Assembly: GCA_902478705.1 (NCBI GenBank)
Contig: CABSMB010000039.1
Location: 1 to 8,434 of the forward strand
Origin: an uncultured Collinsella sp.
Lineage (GTDB): Bacteria > Actinomycetota > Coriobacteriia > Coriobacteriales > Coriobacteriaceae
Direction of reading: 5' to 3'
Length of the DNA stretch: 8,434 nucleotides
The first letter of the stretch is position 1. The number at the start of each line of letters is the position of its first letter. The position numbers and the translations under genes are program-made. The notes below the pieces were generated by a model. That model did not search any database. It was not told the DNA's origin and was given only the letters and a program-made list of their open reading frames with translations. Positions 1 through 6,303 of this stretch are shown here, piece by piece.

Positions 1-185
1 CCGGTATCCCCGTGTCCTCCACCCACATCAAGACCTGCGCCATCATGGGCGTCGGTGCCGTCAAGCGCCTTTCGGCCATCAACTTCGGCGTGGTCAAGGA
101 CATGATGTTCACCTGGTTCTTCACCTTCCCCGCCTGCGGACTCATCAGCTTTGTCATGGCCAAGCTGTTCATGATGTTCATCTAG
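1..185 (+). CDS. pit: PiT-family inorganic phosphate permease, C-terminal end (partial)
   Basis: The reading frame is open from base 3 and gives the last 60 residues before a TAG at 183-185; the 5' part lies outside the window. The first residues, GIPVSSTH followed by an AIMGVG segment, match the conserved C-terminal signature of PiT/Pho-4 phosphate transporters. A hydrophobic helix (about residues 34-60, from MMFTWFFTFPACG to the end) fits the last membrane segment. PiT proteins are integral membrane, ion-coupled, low-affinity phosphate symporters. The DUF47 gene begins 67 bases downstream on the same strand, the usual pit-DUF47 pairing, which supports the call. Metal-phosphate or sulfate specificity cannot be excluded from this fragment. 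Confidence 0.88.
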   Translation, partial: GIPVSSTHIKTCAIMGVGAVKRLSAINFGVVKDMMFTWFFTFPACGLISFVMAKLFMMFI

Positions 186-252
186 TCAAACCGAGCGTCC
201 ATCCGGACCGTAATACTTCGCCCACCCGTCTTCGCCTCGAAAGGACCCACTC

Positions 253-876
253 ATGGCAAAGAAACCCGATTCGTTCTACTTTGACAACTACGTCGCCTGC
301 GCTGACCTTGCCGTCCAGGCTGCCGAGCTGCTCACCCAGATTTTCGAGAACTTCGATCCTGCGAAGATTCACGATATGCTCGACAAGATGCACGCAATCG
401 AGCATGCGGCCGACAAGAAGCACCATGAGCTTGAGGACGCCCTGCTCACGGCCTTTATCACCCCGCTTGAGCGCGAGGACCTGGACCTGATGAGCTGCTC
501 GCTCGACACCGTGCTCGACCGTATCGAGGGCGTCGTGCAGCGCGTCTACTTCACCAACATCCAGAGCATCCATCCCGATGCCATCGTGATCGCCCACAAG
601 GTGACCGATGCCTGCCGCGCCATGAAGGACCTGATGGTCGAGCTTCCCAATTACCGCAAGTCCAAGACCCTGCGCGAACTCGTCATCCAGATTAACACGA
701 TCGAGTCCGAGGCCGACGAGCTCTACATCAACGCTATGCGCAACCTGCATGTCAACGGCAAGGATCCGCTCGAGGTCATCGCCTGGCGTGACGTCTACGC
801 CTTCCTGGAGTACTGCGCCGACTGCTGTGAGAATGTGGCCGATGTCGTGGATTCGATTGTCATGAAGAACAGTTAA
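253..876 (+). CDS. DUF47 / PhoU-like accessory protein of the PiT phosphate transporter
   Basis: This gene encodes 207 residues, the usual DUF47 length (about 200-215), with an almost wholly helical PhoU-like fold. The ATG is preceded by an AAGGA Shine-Dalgarno about 8 bases upstream. Four acidic ExxxD/DxxxD-type motifs are visible: E50-HAA-D54, D85-TVL-D89, E151-SEA-D155 and E186-YCA-D190. These are the residues that bind metal clusters in PhoU-fold proteins. The TPLEREDLD segment at 70-78 is typical of the family. DUF47 genes normally sit directly behind pit, as here, and are thought to modulate the permease from the cytoplasmic side. The pit-DUF47 pair is probably one operon. No separate promoter is evident in the short gap. 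Confidence 0.92.
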   Translation: MAKKPDSFYFDNYVACADLAVQAAELLTQIFENFDPAKIHDMLDKMHAIEHAADKKHHELEDALLTAFITPLEREDLDLMSCSLDTVLDRIEGVVQRVYFTNIQSIHPDAIVIAHKVTDACRAMKDLMVELPNYRKSKTLRELVIQINTIESEADELYINAMRNLHVNGKDPLEVIAWRDVYAFLEYCADCCENVADVVDSIVMKNS

Positions 877-881
877 TTGGG

Positions 882-992
882 GGTACGTGTCCCGGCGGTC
901 GCGGGCCCGACCACTAATAACCTTTTTCACTCCGGCTGCAAGCAGAGTCGTTCAAAAGGGTATTAGTGGTCGGGCCCGCTCCCTTACGTACC
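882..992. repeat. Long imperfect inverted repeat (large hairpin) in the gap after the DUF47 gene
   Basis: The arms 901-926 and 954-979 are reverse complements over 26 bases with a single A/G mismatch (920 against 960); both carry the core GGGCCCGACCACTA or its complement. The loop is 27 bases. An outer 7-base stem pairs GGTACGT (882-888) with ACGTACC (986-992) across an asymmetric internal loop. No U-run follows the right arm, so this is not a standard intrinsic terminator on the + strand. On the - strand the T-run lies inside the arm. ATTGG occurs at both edges (876-880 and 996-1000), which could be a target-site duplication or coincidence. Possible roles are a MITE-like palindromic element, an mRNA 3' stabiliser for pit-DUF47, or a protein-binding site. 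Confidence 0.85.
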
Positions 993-995
993 ACC

Positions 996-1009
996 ATTGG
1001 AAACTTTGG
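996..1009. repeat. 14-base direct repeat, copy 1 (ATTGGAAACTTTGG)
   Basis: An exact 14-base match to 1060-1073, with starts 64 bases apart, in the non-coding gap just after the large hairpin. The remainder of the gap up to the nitroreductase (993-1157) shows no gene. It contains a small GGGCC/GGCCC stem at 1045-1058 and a T-rich stretch in which T makes up 31 of the 60 bases 1081-1140. The repeat could be a duplicated operator, a recombination scar, or chance in low-complexity DNA. Confidence 0.7.
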
Positions 1010-1059
1010 CTGATACTTTGAAAGCGATGGGGCTTTTGTTGGCAGGGCCTTGGGGCCCG

Positions 1060-1073
1060 ATTGGAAACTTTGG
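1060..1073. repeat. 14-base direct repeat, copy 2 (ATTGGAAACTTTGG)
   Basis: Second exact copy of the repeat at 996-1009. It lies about 85 bases upstream of the nitroreductase start, a plausible place for an operator, but I cannot identify convincing -35/-10 boxes beside it. Confidence 0.7.
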
Positions 1074-1157
1074 GACCGCCTTAAACGTTTGGCTGAATGT
1101 TGCTTTGGGTACCCTTTTGCTTAGTTTTGGGTTGTTTTTTTAGCTTTGGAGGCTCGT

Positions 1158-1685
1158 ATGGGGTATTTGGATTTGGCTCGGACTCGGTATTCTTGTCGTT
1201 CTTTTGAGGACCGTCCTGTTGAGCAGGCTGTGGTGGATGCTGTTGTTGAGGCGGGGCGCATTGCTCCTTCTGCTTGTAATAATCATCCAAGCCGTGTGAT
1301 GGTGCTTGATACTCCGGAGTTGTTGGAAAAGGCTGCTGCTTGTCAACCGCGCTTTGCTCGTGATGGGTCTATCTTTGGGGCTCCGCTTATCTTTCTTATT
1401 TGCAGCGTTACCGACAATGCTTGGGTGCGCCCTTATGACCAGATGAACTCCAGTGCTATCGACACCTCGATCGTCTGCGACCAGATGATGATGGAGGCCG
1501 AGGAGCAGGGCCTGGGGACGTGCTGGGTGTGCCATTTTAAGCCCGAGGTGGCCTGTGAGCAGTTCAACCTGCCCGAGGGCATCTATCCCTATCACATGCT
1601 CGCCTGCGGCTATCCTGCCGACCATATCGCCGATCCCGAGCACCGCAAGGCCCGCACCATTCCCCTCCCCGACTTCCTCCTCTAG
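1158..1685 (+). CDS. Nitroreductase-family FMN-dependent oxidoreductase
   Basis: This gene encodes 175 residues, within the range of small single-domain nitroreductases. The ATG at 1158 was chosen because GGAGG (1148-1152) lies 5 bases upstream; a longer frame from a TTG at 1146 would overlap that site. The N-terminal RxSxRxF motif (R10, S12, R14, F16) and the APSACNNHP stretch (36-44) are the usual FMN-contacting segments. AEEQGLGTCWV (114-124) matches the conserved family region before the last strand. The family uses NAD(P)H to reduce nitro compounds, quinones or flavins in the cytoplasm; the substrate here is unknown. Codon usage changes sharply inside the gene: the first 13 alanines use GCT twelve times and GCG once, and the last six use only GCC. 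The gene ends in an intrinsic terminator and appears monocistronic. Confidence 0.9.
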   Translation: MGYLDLARTRYSCRSFEDRPVEQAVVDAVVEAGRIAPSACNNHPSRVMVLDTPELLEKAAACQPRFARDGSIFGAPLIFLICSVTDNAWVRPYDQMNSSAIDTSIVCDQMMMEAEEQGLGTCWVCHFKPEVACEQFNLPEGIYPYHMLACGYPADHIADPEHRKARTIPLPDFLL

Positions 1686-1732
1686 TAGTTTTTTCAACAT
1701 GCCTTAAATCTACCTTTGACCGCTCACCCGCT

Positions 1733-1777
1733 CGCCGAGTTCTGTGCCCTCAAACGCAGGACTCGGCGTTTTGTTTT
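1733..1777 (+). terminator. Intrinsic terminator after the nitroreductase
   Basis: A 12-base stem pairs 1733-1744 (CGCCGAGTTCTG) with 1757-1768 (CAGGACTCGGCG), with one G-U pair and a 12-base loop. It is followed by TTTTGTTTT (1769-1777). It lies 48 bases after the stop codon and points in the gene's direction. Confidence 0.9.
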
Positions 1778-1796
1778 GCAGACTGCGTACAGCCAC

Positions 1797-1823
1797 AAAA
1801 AAGGACCCGCAAGCTGCGGGCCC
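1797..1823 (-). terminator. Intrinsic terminator after divIVA
   Basis: Read on the - strand, GGGCCCGCA (1823-1815) pairs with TGCGGGTCC (1811-1803) across a 3-base loop and is followed by six T (1802-1797). One pair is G-U on the - strand but an A/C mismatch on the + strand, which points to function in the leftward direction. It lies 28 bases beyond the divIVA stop and ends the leftward division-gene transcript, back to back with the nitroreductase terminator. Confidence 0.9.
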
Positions 1824-1851
1824 TTTCTAGGCGCTAAATGATAGCTGGATG

Positions 1852-2529
1852 TTAGTCCAGGTCGTCGGCGGCGAAGTTGTCGATCGGTGCAAAGGGATCG
1901 GCAACGGGGATAACCGGCTCGGCGACGGGCAGTGGCTCGGCAGCAGAAACGGTCACAGCCGGAGAAGCAGCGGAACCGACCGGCGTGGAAGCCATGAGAT
2001 CGGACGGGAAGGAGTTCTGAGCATCGTCCATGAAGTGCTGGATGAGCTTGAGGTACTCGGCCTTGAACTCCTCGCGGGAAGCCTTAAGACGGTCGATCTC
2101 CTCAAGCTCGGCCTGCTTCTCGGTCAGGGCCTGACGGATGACCTCGCGGGCCTTGGCGTCGGCCTCGTTGCGGATGCGGTCAGCGTTCTCGTTGGCGTCG
2201 TTGACAATGCCCTCGGCGGTCTGCTGGGCAGCAATCAGAGCAGCGGAGATCTGGCGCTCCTGGGCGGAGAAGTCGGGTGCGGGAGCGGCCACAGGCGCGG
2301 CAGGGACGGCCTGAGCGGCAGCATCCTGAGCCTGAGCGAGCTGGGCCTGCGTATCGGCGAGCTGCTGCTCGGTGGCGGTCAGACGACCCTTAAGATCGAC
2401 AATCTTGGCGAGCATGGCGTCGACCTCAGAGGACAGGGTCTCCAGGAAGACGTCGACCTCGGCGGGATCGTAGCCGCGCTTGGCCTCAGAGAAGGTCTGA
2501 GCCTGAATGTCAGCAGGGGTAATAGCCAT
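1852..2529 (-). CDS. divIVA: DivIVA-domain coiled-coil protein (cell pole/septum scaffold)
   Basis: This gene encodes 225 residues. The N-terminal domain (about 1-60) carries the family signature KRGYDPAEVDVFLE at 17-30, of the actinobacterial KRGY type. Coiled-coil-prone segments follow at about 35-70 and 88-165. They are split by an Ala/Pro linker (about 70-86), and the tail (about 175-225) is rich in Ala, Pro, Val and Asp. DivIVA proteins bind negatively curved membrane at poles and septa and recruit division or wall-growth proteins; in actinobacteria the homologue Wag31 guides polar growth. AAGGAG lies 8 bases before the ATG. The gene is last in the order yggS-sepF-yggT-divIVA. A TATACT box near the end of yggT might be an extra promoter, but no good -35 accompanies it. 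Confidence 0.93.
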   Translation of the reverse strand: MAITPADIQAQTFSEAKRGYDPAEVDVFLETLSSEVDAMLAKIVDLKGRLTATEQQLADTQAQLAQAQDAAAQAVPAAPVAAPAPDFSAQERQISAALIAAQQTAEGIVNDANENADRIRNEADAKAREVIRQALTEKQAELEEIDRLKASREEFKAEYLKLIQHFMDDAQNSFPSDLMASTPVGSAASPAVTVSAAEPLPVAEPVIPVADPFAPIDNFAADDLD

Positions 2530-2591
2530 AACAAGTTCTCCTTTATCTTCGCCTTGGCGCTGCGCGCCCGACGTGAATTACTAAGCCAGTT

Positions 2592-2879
2592 TTATATGAG
2601 TATACCTATAAGAAGTTGCAGAACCAGCTTCTGCACCAACTGCAACGCAATAATCGCAACGACCGGTGAAAAATCGACGCCGCCCATGGGCGGGATAAAC
2701 CGGCGGAACAAATTGAGCCACGGGCCGCACACGCTATCGAGAACGGCGGCGATATCCTGTAGCAATCCGCCCTGCTTCATAGGGATCCACGTCATAAGGC
2801 AGTAGACCACGATGAGCGTGGAGTAAAAGTTGAACAGCGTATTGACCAGCTGGACAATGGTGTAGATGTTGATGAGAAT
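2592..2879 (-). CDS. yggT: YggT-family (YlmG-like) small integral membrane protein; start codon non-canonical or uncertain
   Basis: This gene encodes about 93-95 residues with two hydrophobic segments, the standard YggT layout. The first, around ILINIYTIVQLVNTLFNFYS and onward through LIVVYCLMTWIP, and the second, around FSPVVAIIALQLVQKLVLQL, flank the amphipathic RRFIPPMGGVDFSP loop typical of the family. No ATG, GTG or TTG occurs in frame between the sepF stop (2895-2897) and a GTG at 2810, which would remove most of the first membrane segment and has no ribosome site. GAGGAG at 2885-2880 precedes ATT (2879-2877) directly and ATC (2873-2871) by 6 bases, so AUC or AUU initiation is likely. 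YlmG proteins are linked to membrane and septum organisation. Position between sepF and divIVA is conserved in Gram-positives. Confidence 0.82.
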   Translation of the reverse strand: MLINIYTIVQLVNTLFNFYSTLIVVYCLMTWIPMKQGGLLQDIAAVLDSVCGPWLNLFRRFIPPMGGVDFSPVVAIIALQLVQKLVLQLLIGILI

Positions 2880-2885
2880 CTCCTC
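2880..2885 (-). promoter_or_regulatory. Ribosome binding site that decides the yggT start
   Basis: GAGGAG on the - strand lies just after the sepF stop codon. It is the only good Shine-Dalgarno for yggT, and the only initiation candidate at normal spacing is ATC at 2873-2871. ATT at 2879-2877 touches it with no spacer. Confidence 0.6.
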
Positions 2886-2894
2886 GTCTTGTCT

Positions 2895-3620
2895 TTACTT
2901 AAGGTAGCCGTCGGCACGGAGCTTTTTGAGGTCCGAATCCTTGACCTCGCAACCGGCGGGCAGCACCATAAACACGCGATCGCCCACTTCTTTGACCGTG
3001 GCACCCAGGCCGCAGGCAAAGCCGTAAGAGAAGTCCAGGACGCGCTTGGCGACCTCGGTACGAACGCCCACAAAAATCAGCGCGACAGGCTGCTTGGTGC
3101 GCACGCGGCGCACGACGGTCTCCACGTCGTCATAGCTCTCGGGGCGCAGGACATAGGCCGGCAGCTGCGGCGTAGCGTTGATGATGTTGCTCGCATACGC
3201 CGAGGCATCGCTCGGTGAGGGAGCAGGTGCGGGGGCAGCAGCGCGGGCGCGTGTGCTCTCGGCGTAGCTCGACGGCGTGTCGTAGGCACCGGGACGATAA
3301 CCGCCCGCAACCGTCTCCTGCGAGCGCGATGGCGGGTTGTAGGTCGTAGCGTGGCGAGAATCGTCGCCGACCAGCTGACCAGAGCGTGTGTACACGGCCA
3401 CCGACTCGGCCTCGCCGCGGCGCGTCTGACCCAGCAGGCCGTTGCTCGGCTCATCCTGGGTGTAGAAGCCCTCGCCCGAGGCACTGCTGTAACCGTTGTT
3501 CTGGTAGCCGTCGTCATAGCCATCATCGTAGCCGTAGTCGTCGTCCTGACCATAACCCTGGTCGTAACCCTGCTGGCCGCCCAGGTGCATCTTATTTTTA
3601 ATCTCGTCAAGGAAGCCCAT
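2895..3620 (-). CDS. sepF: SepF, FtsZ-anchoring cell-division protein with an unusually long linker
   Basis: This gene encodes 241 residues; B. subtilis SepF is about 150. The start at 3620 was chosen because MGFLDEIKNKM is a typical SepF membrane-binding amphipathic helix and AGAGGA lies about 8 bases upstream; an in-frame ATG further up (3671) adds an atypical peptide. Residues 16-44 are a low-complexity run of GY and DDGY units. Residues 45-140 look disordered, rich in Ser, Ala, Pro and Arg. The folded SepF domain (DUF552) fills about 144-241, with RPESYDDVETVVRRV followed by the conserved strand-helix region ending LPAGCEV. SepF tethers FtsZ filaments to the membrane and can stand in for FtsA. 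It lies between yggS and yggT; its stop is 9 bases from the yggT ribosome site, so the two are surely cotranscribed. Confidence 0.94.
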   Translation of the reverse strand: MGFLDEIKNKMHLGGQQGYDQGYGQDDDYGYDDGYDDGYQNNGYSSASGEGFYTQDEPSNGLLGQTRRGEAESVAVYTRSGQLVGDDSRHATTYNPPSRSQETVAGGYRPGAYDTPSSYAESTRARAAAPAPAPSPSDASAYASNIINATPQLPAYVLRPESYDDVETVVRRVRTKQPVALIFVGVRTEVAKRVLDFSYGFACGLGATVKEVGDRVFMVLPAGCEVKDSDLKKLRADGYLK

Positions 3621-3651
3621 GGTTGTGTCCTCTCGCGGTTTAGTGCAGGCG

Positions 3652-3678
3652 CTCTGATAATCAGTGCGCACTTCAGAG
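3652..3678. other. Small hairpin in the yggS-sepF gap
   Basis: CTCTGA (3652-3657) pairs with TCAGAG (3673-3678), and the interior contains the 10-base palindrome AGTGCGCACT (3663-3672). It fills much of the 60-base gap between the yggS stop and the sepF start. There is no T-run, so it is not a strong terminator on either strand. It may be an operator-like palindrome or an mRNA processing or attenuation site for sepF; a role is only an inference. Confidence 0.35.
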
Positions 3679-3680
3679 CC

Positions 3681-4418
3681 TTATTTTACTGCAAACTCCG
3701 GGCTAAATACTACCCTGCCCAGGCGAACGAGCGTAGAGCCTTCCTCTAAGGCAGGCTCAAAGTCCTCGCTCATGCCACAGGAAAGTTCGGGCAGGCTCAG
3801 GTCGGAGTGCGTCGCCTCAAGCTCATCCCTTAGCTCGCGAAGTCCGGCAAAGGTGCGGCGCGCCACATCTTTATTACCCCGTGGTGCCATAGTCATAAGG
3901 CCCTGCACACAAATTCCCTCAAGCTCCGCAAGCTCACCTGCGGCGTCTCGGACCTCGTCGGGCGAAAAGCCGCCCTTGGACTCCTCGCCGCTCACATTGA
4001 CCTCGATCAGCACGCGCTGGGGGCCGGAGAGCTCGCCCGCCTCAATCTTGCGGACCGCACGGCTCGAGATAGCCTGAGCCAAATGCAGCGATCCCACCGA
4101 ATGAATCAGCTCGGCCGAGCCCAGAACCGCATTGATCTTGTTGGTCTGCAGGTTGCCGATCATATCGAAGCGCACCTCGGGTAGCTCCGGATGCTCCGCG
4201 AGGCCTGCAAGCTTGCGAACGAGCTCCTGCGGGCGGTTCTCGGCAAAATGGCGATACCCCGCCTGGATAGCGGCAACGGTCTCATCGACGCCAACGGTCT
4301 TGGAGACGGCAATTAGGCGCGCGGCATCGTGGGGACGGCCCGCGCGATCGAGCGCGGCATAAAAGCGTTCGAGAATCTGCTCGCGGCGAGCGCGTATCAA
4401 GTCCAAATAGTTATCCAT
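3681..4418 (-). CDS. yggS: YggS/PLPBP family pyridoxal-phosphate homeostasis protein
   Basis: This gene encodes 245 residues, near the usual 220-240 of this single-domain TIM-barrel family. K40 in RLIAVSKTV is the Schiff-base lysine for PLP. Other family landmarks are HFAENRPQEL (57-66; most members have FGEN), MIGNLQTNK (86-94), HSVGSLHLAQAI (106-117), GLMTMAP (163-169) and the phosphate-binding GMSEDFEPALEEGSTLVRLG (215-234). The ATG at 4418 was preferred because GGAGG lies 9 bases upstream and MDNYLDLI begins like homologues; a longer frame to 4448 would swallow that site. YggS proteins carry PLP and buffer B6 vitamers without known catalysis. The gene heads the yggS-sepF-yggT-divIVA cluster, a conserved linkage with division genes. 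Confidence 0.94.
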   Translation of the reverse strand: MDNYLDLIRARREQILERFYAALDRAGRPHDAARLIAVSKTVGVDETVAAIQAGYRHFAENRPQELVRKLAGLAEHPELPEVRFDMIGNLQTNKINAVLGSAELIHSVGSLHLAQAISSRAVRKIEAGELSGPQRVLIEVNVSGEESKGGFSPDEVRDAAGELAELEGICVQGLMTMAPRGNKDVARRTFAGLRELRDELEATHSDLSLPELSCGMSEDFEPALEEGSTLVRLGRVVFSPEFAVK

Positions 4419-4468
4419 TGCCAATCGCCTCCGCTGACAGCCAAACAAGTAGTCCCATGCTAACGCAA

Positions 4469-4500
4469 GAGCGCGGCCTCACATGTGCAAGGCCGCGCTC
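4469..4500 (-). terminator. Hairpin, probable terminator of the pst-phoU transcript
   Basis: A perfect 11-base GC-rich stem pairs GAGCGCGGCCT (4469-4479) with AGGCCGCGCTC (4490-4500) around a 10-base loop. On the - strand it is followed by TTGCGTT, a weak T-tract; on the + strand by ACTTAGG, which is worse. It lies 37 bases past the phoU stop and about 50 bases before the yggS start, so it probably ends or attenuates the phosphate operon before the division cluster. Partial read-through into yggS is plausible given the poor T-run. Confidence 0.6.
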
Positions 4501-4537
4501 ACTTAGGTATTTACAATCTTTCGACGAACGGGGCCCC

Positions 4538-5395
4538 CTACTCCTCGTCGTCCTCGGCGTCGTCCTCGTCCTCAAGGTGCTCAAGCAAATAGCGAAGGCC
4601 TTCGCTCACCTCGTTAGCAGGCACCTTGGCAACATAGCCCGCATCCACGGCGGGCCTCATGATGACACCCTCGCCCGAAGGCACGCGCATGCTCTCAAGC
4701 TCATCCTCGTCCGTACGGGCGATATCGCCGGCAGTCATGCGCTGTCCGGTCAAAAGGAAGGTCAGACGGCAGGCAGCATCGATGGAAATCGAGGCGATAC
4801 GATCGAGGTAGCGCGAAACCATAATGGCGCGGCGCAGATCGTCATAGTTGCTGTCGTCGTCCATAAAATCGCCCGTGTCCATGCGGTTAAAGATGCGGAA
4901 GAACTTCTCGTACGCCGCATGCACCGGCTCGTCCTCGACGGCCAGGTTGCAGATGATGGACATGTCGTTGGTGACGAGCGCAGAAAGTGACGAACCCAGC
5001 ACCTGGTAAACAGCCTCGGCCTCGGCCTCAACCGTACCGACGAGTTCCTGGGGCAGCGAGATGTCGGCCTTGACCATGTGACGCGTGGCGCGGCAGATCT
5101 GGCGAACCTTATCGGTCATGCGCTGCAGGTTAAAGTCGACGTAGATGATCGTCTGCAGCAAGCGGAAGTCGGAGGCGACCGGCGACTGCGTAGCGATCAG
5201 GTTGTAGCACACGGCCTCCAAGTTGGCGCAGCGAGCGTCAATCGAAAGCGTACGCTTCTTGGTCTTGGTGGCGAGCTTGCGATCATCGGTCACATAGGCC
5301 TTCACGGCGTCGTGAAGCGCCAGATCGACGGCCTCGTAGATGCTCAGCATCTCGTGACGGGCCTCGATGAGCTGACGGGAAAACAGTTTACGCAT
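4538..5395 (-). CDS. phoU: PhoU-family phosphate signalling regulator with altered metal motifs and an acidic tail
   Basis: This gene encodes 285 residues, longer than the usual 215-240. Two PhoU three-helix repeats are recognisable (about 1-110 and 115-220). SPVASDFRLL at 71-80 and DFNLQRMTDKVRQI at 87-100 match repeat 1. RYLDRIASISIDA at 195-207 matches repeat 2. The usual E/DxxxD metal motifs are changed: Q91 replaces the acidic residue before D95, and S202 replaces the aspartate after D198. Residues 215-285 extend beyond the fold and end in an acidic stretch (EDEDDAEDDEE). PhoU represses Pho signalling and curbs Pst uptake when phosphate is plentiful, acting with PstB and the sensor kinase. 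ATG at 5395 has GGAG about 7 bases upstream. The 92-base gap to pstB is larger than the other pst gaps. Confidence 0.88.
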   Translation of the reverse strand: MRKLFSRQLIEARHEMLSIYEAVDLALHDAVKAYVTDDRKLATKTKKRTLSIDARCANLEAVCYNLIATQSPVASDFRLLQTIIYVDFNLQRMTDKVRQICRATRHMVKADISLPQELVGTVEAEAEAVYQVLGSSLSALVTNDMSIICNLAVEDEPVHAAYEKFFRIFNRMDTGDFMDDDSNYDDLRRAIMVSRYLDRIASISIDAACRLTFLLTGQRMTAGDIARTDEDELESMRVPSGEGVIMRPAVDAGYVAKVPANEVSEGLRYLLEHLEDEDDAEDDEE

Positions 5396-5415
5396 GGTTC
5401 ACTCCAATCAGTTGG

Positions 5416-5487
5416 GTGCGGTCATGCCGCCCGCACAGTGAATACGCACCGGACCAGGTCCGATCGGCTTGGGACTAGTCGCACCGA

Positions 5488-5489
<2 letters not shown>
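5416..5489. other. Cluster of short inverted repeats in the pstB-phoU gap
   Basis: Three short stems lie in tandem: GTGCGG (5416-5421) with CCGCAC (5431-5436), CGGACC (5450-5455) with GGTCCG (5457-5462), and GATCGG (5462-5467) with CCGATC (5484-5489). The last overlaps the pstB stop codon. None has a T-run. They could form an mRNA processing or stabilising structure that sets phoU levels apart from pstB, or contain a promoter-proximal operator for phoU. No -35/-10 pair is convincing. Confidence 0.35.
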
Positions 5490-6291
<802 letters not shown>

Positions 6292-6303
6292 GGGACTCCT
6301 TAA

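Noticed and set aside
178..930. 250-residue open frame on the - strand opposite the DUF47 gene
   Set aside because: It covers the DUF47 gene exactly out of phase and would start inside the large hairpin arm. The + strand call has family motifs and a proper start.
882..992. Large hairpin as an intrinsic terminator of pit-DUF47
   Set aside because: No U-run follows the right arm on the + strand, and the stem is far longer than usual. Rho-independent termination is not supported, so it was listed as an inverted repeat instead.
993..1157. Riboswitch or small RNA in the T-rich gap before the nitroreductase
   Set aside because: I could not find the conserved core of an FMN or other known riboswitch, only a 5-base stem at 1045-1058 and low-complexity T/G-rich DNA.
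1140..1700. 186-residue open frame on the - strand opposite the nitroreductase
   Set aside because: The + strand protein has nitroreductase motifs, a good ribosome site and a terminator. The antisense translation resembles no family and lacks a ribosome site.
1849..2805. 318-residue open frame on the + strand
   Set aside because: It is antisense to divIVA and yggT, has no recognisable domain, and begins inside the divIVA 3' end. It is a codon-bias shadow.
3489..3575. CRISPR-like or tandem DNA repeat
   Set aside because: The periodic bases are simply GY and DDGY codons inside sepF, with no spacers or regular unit length.
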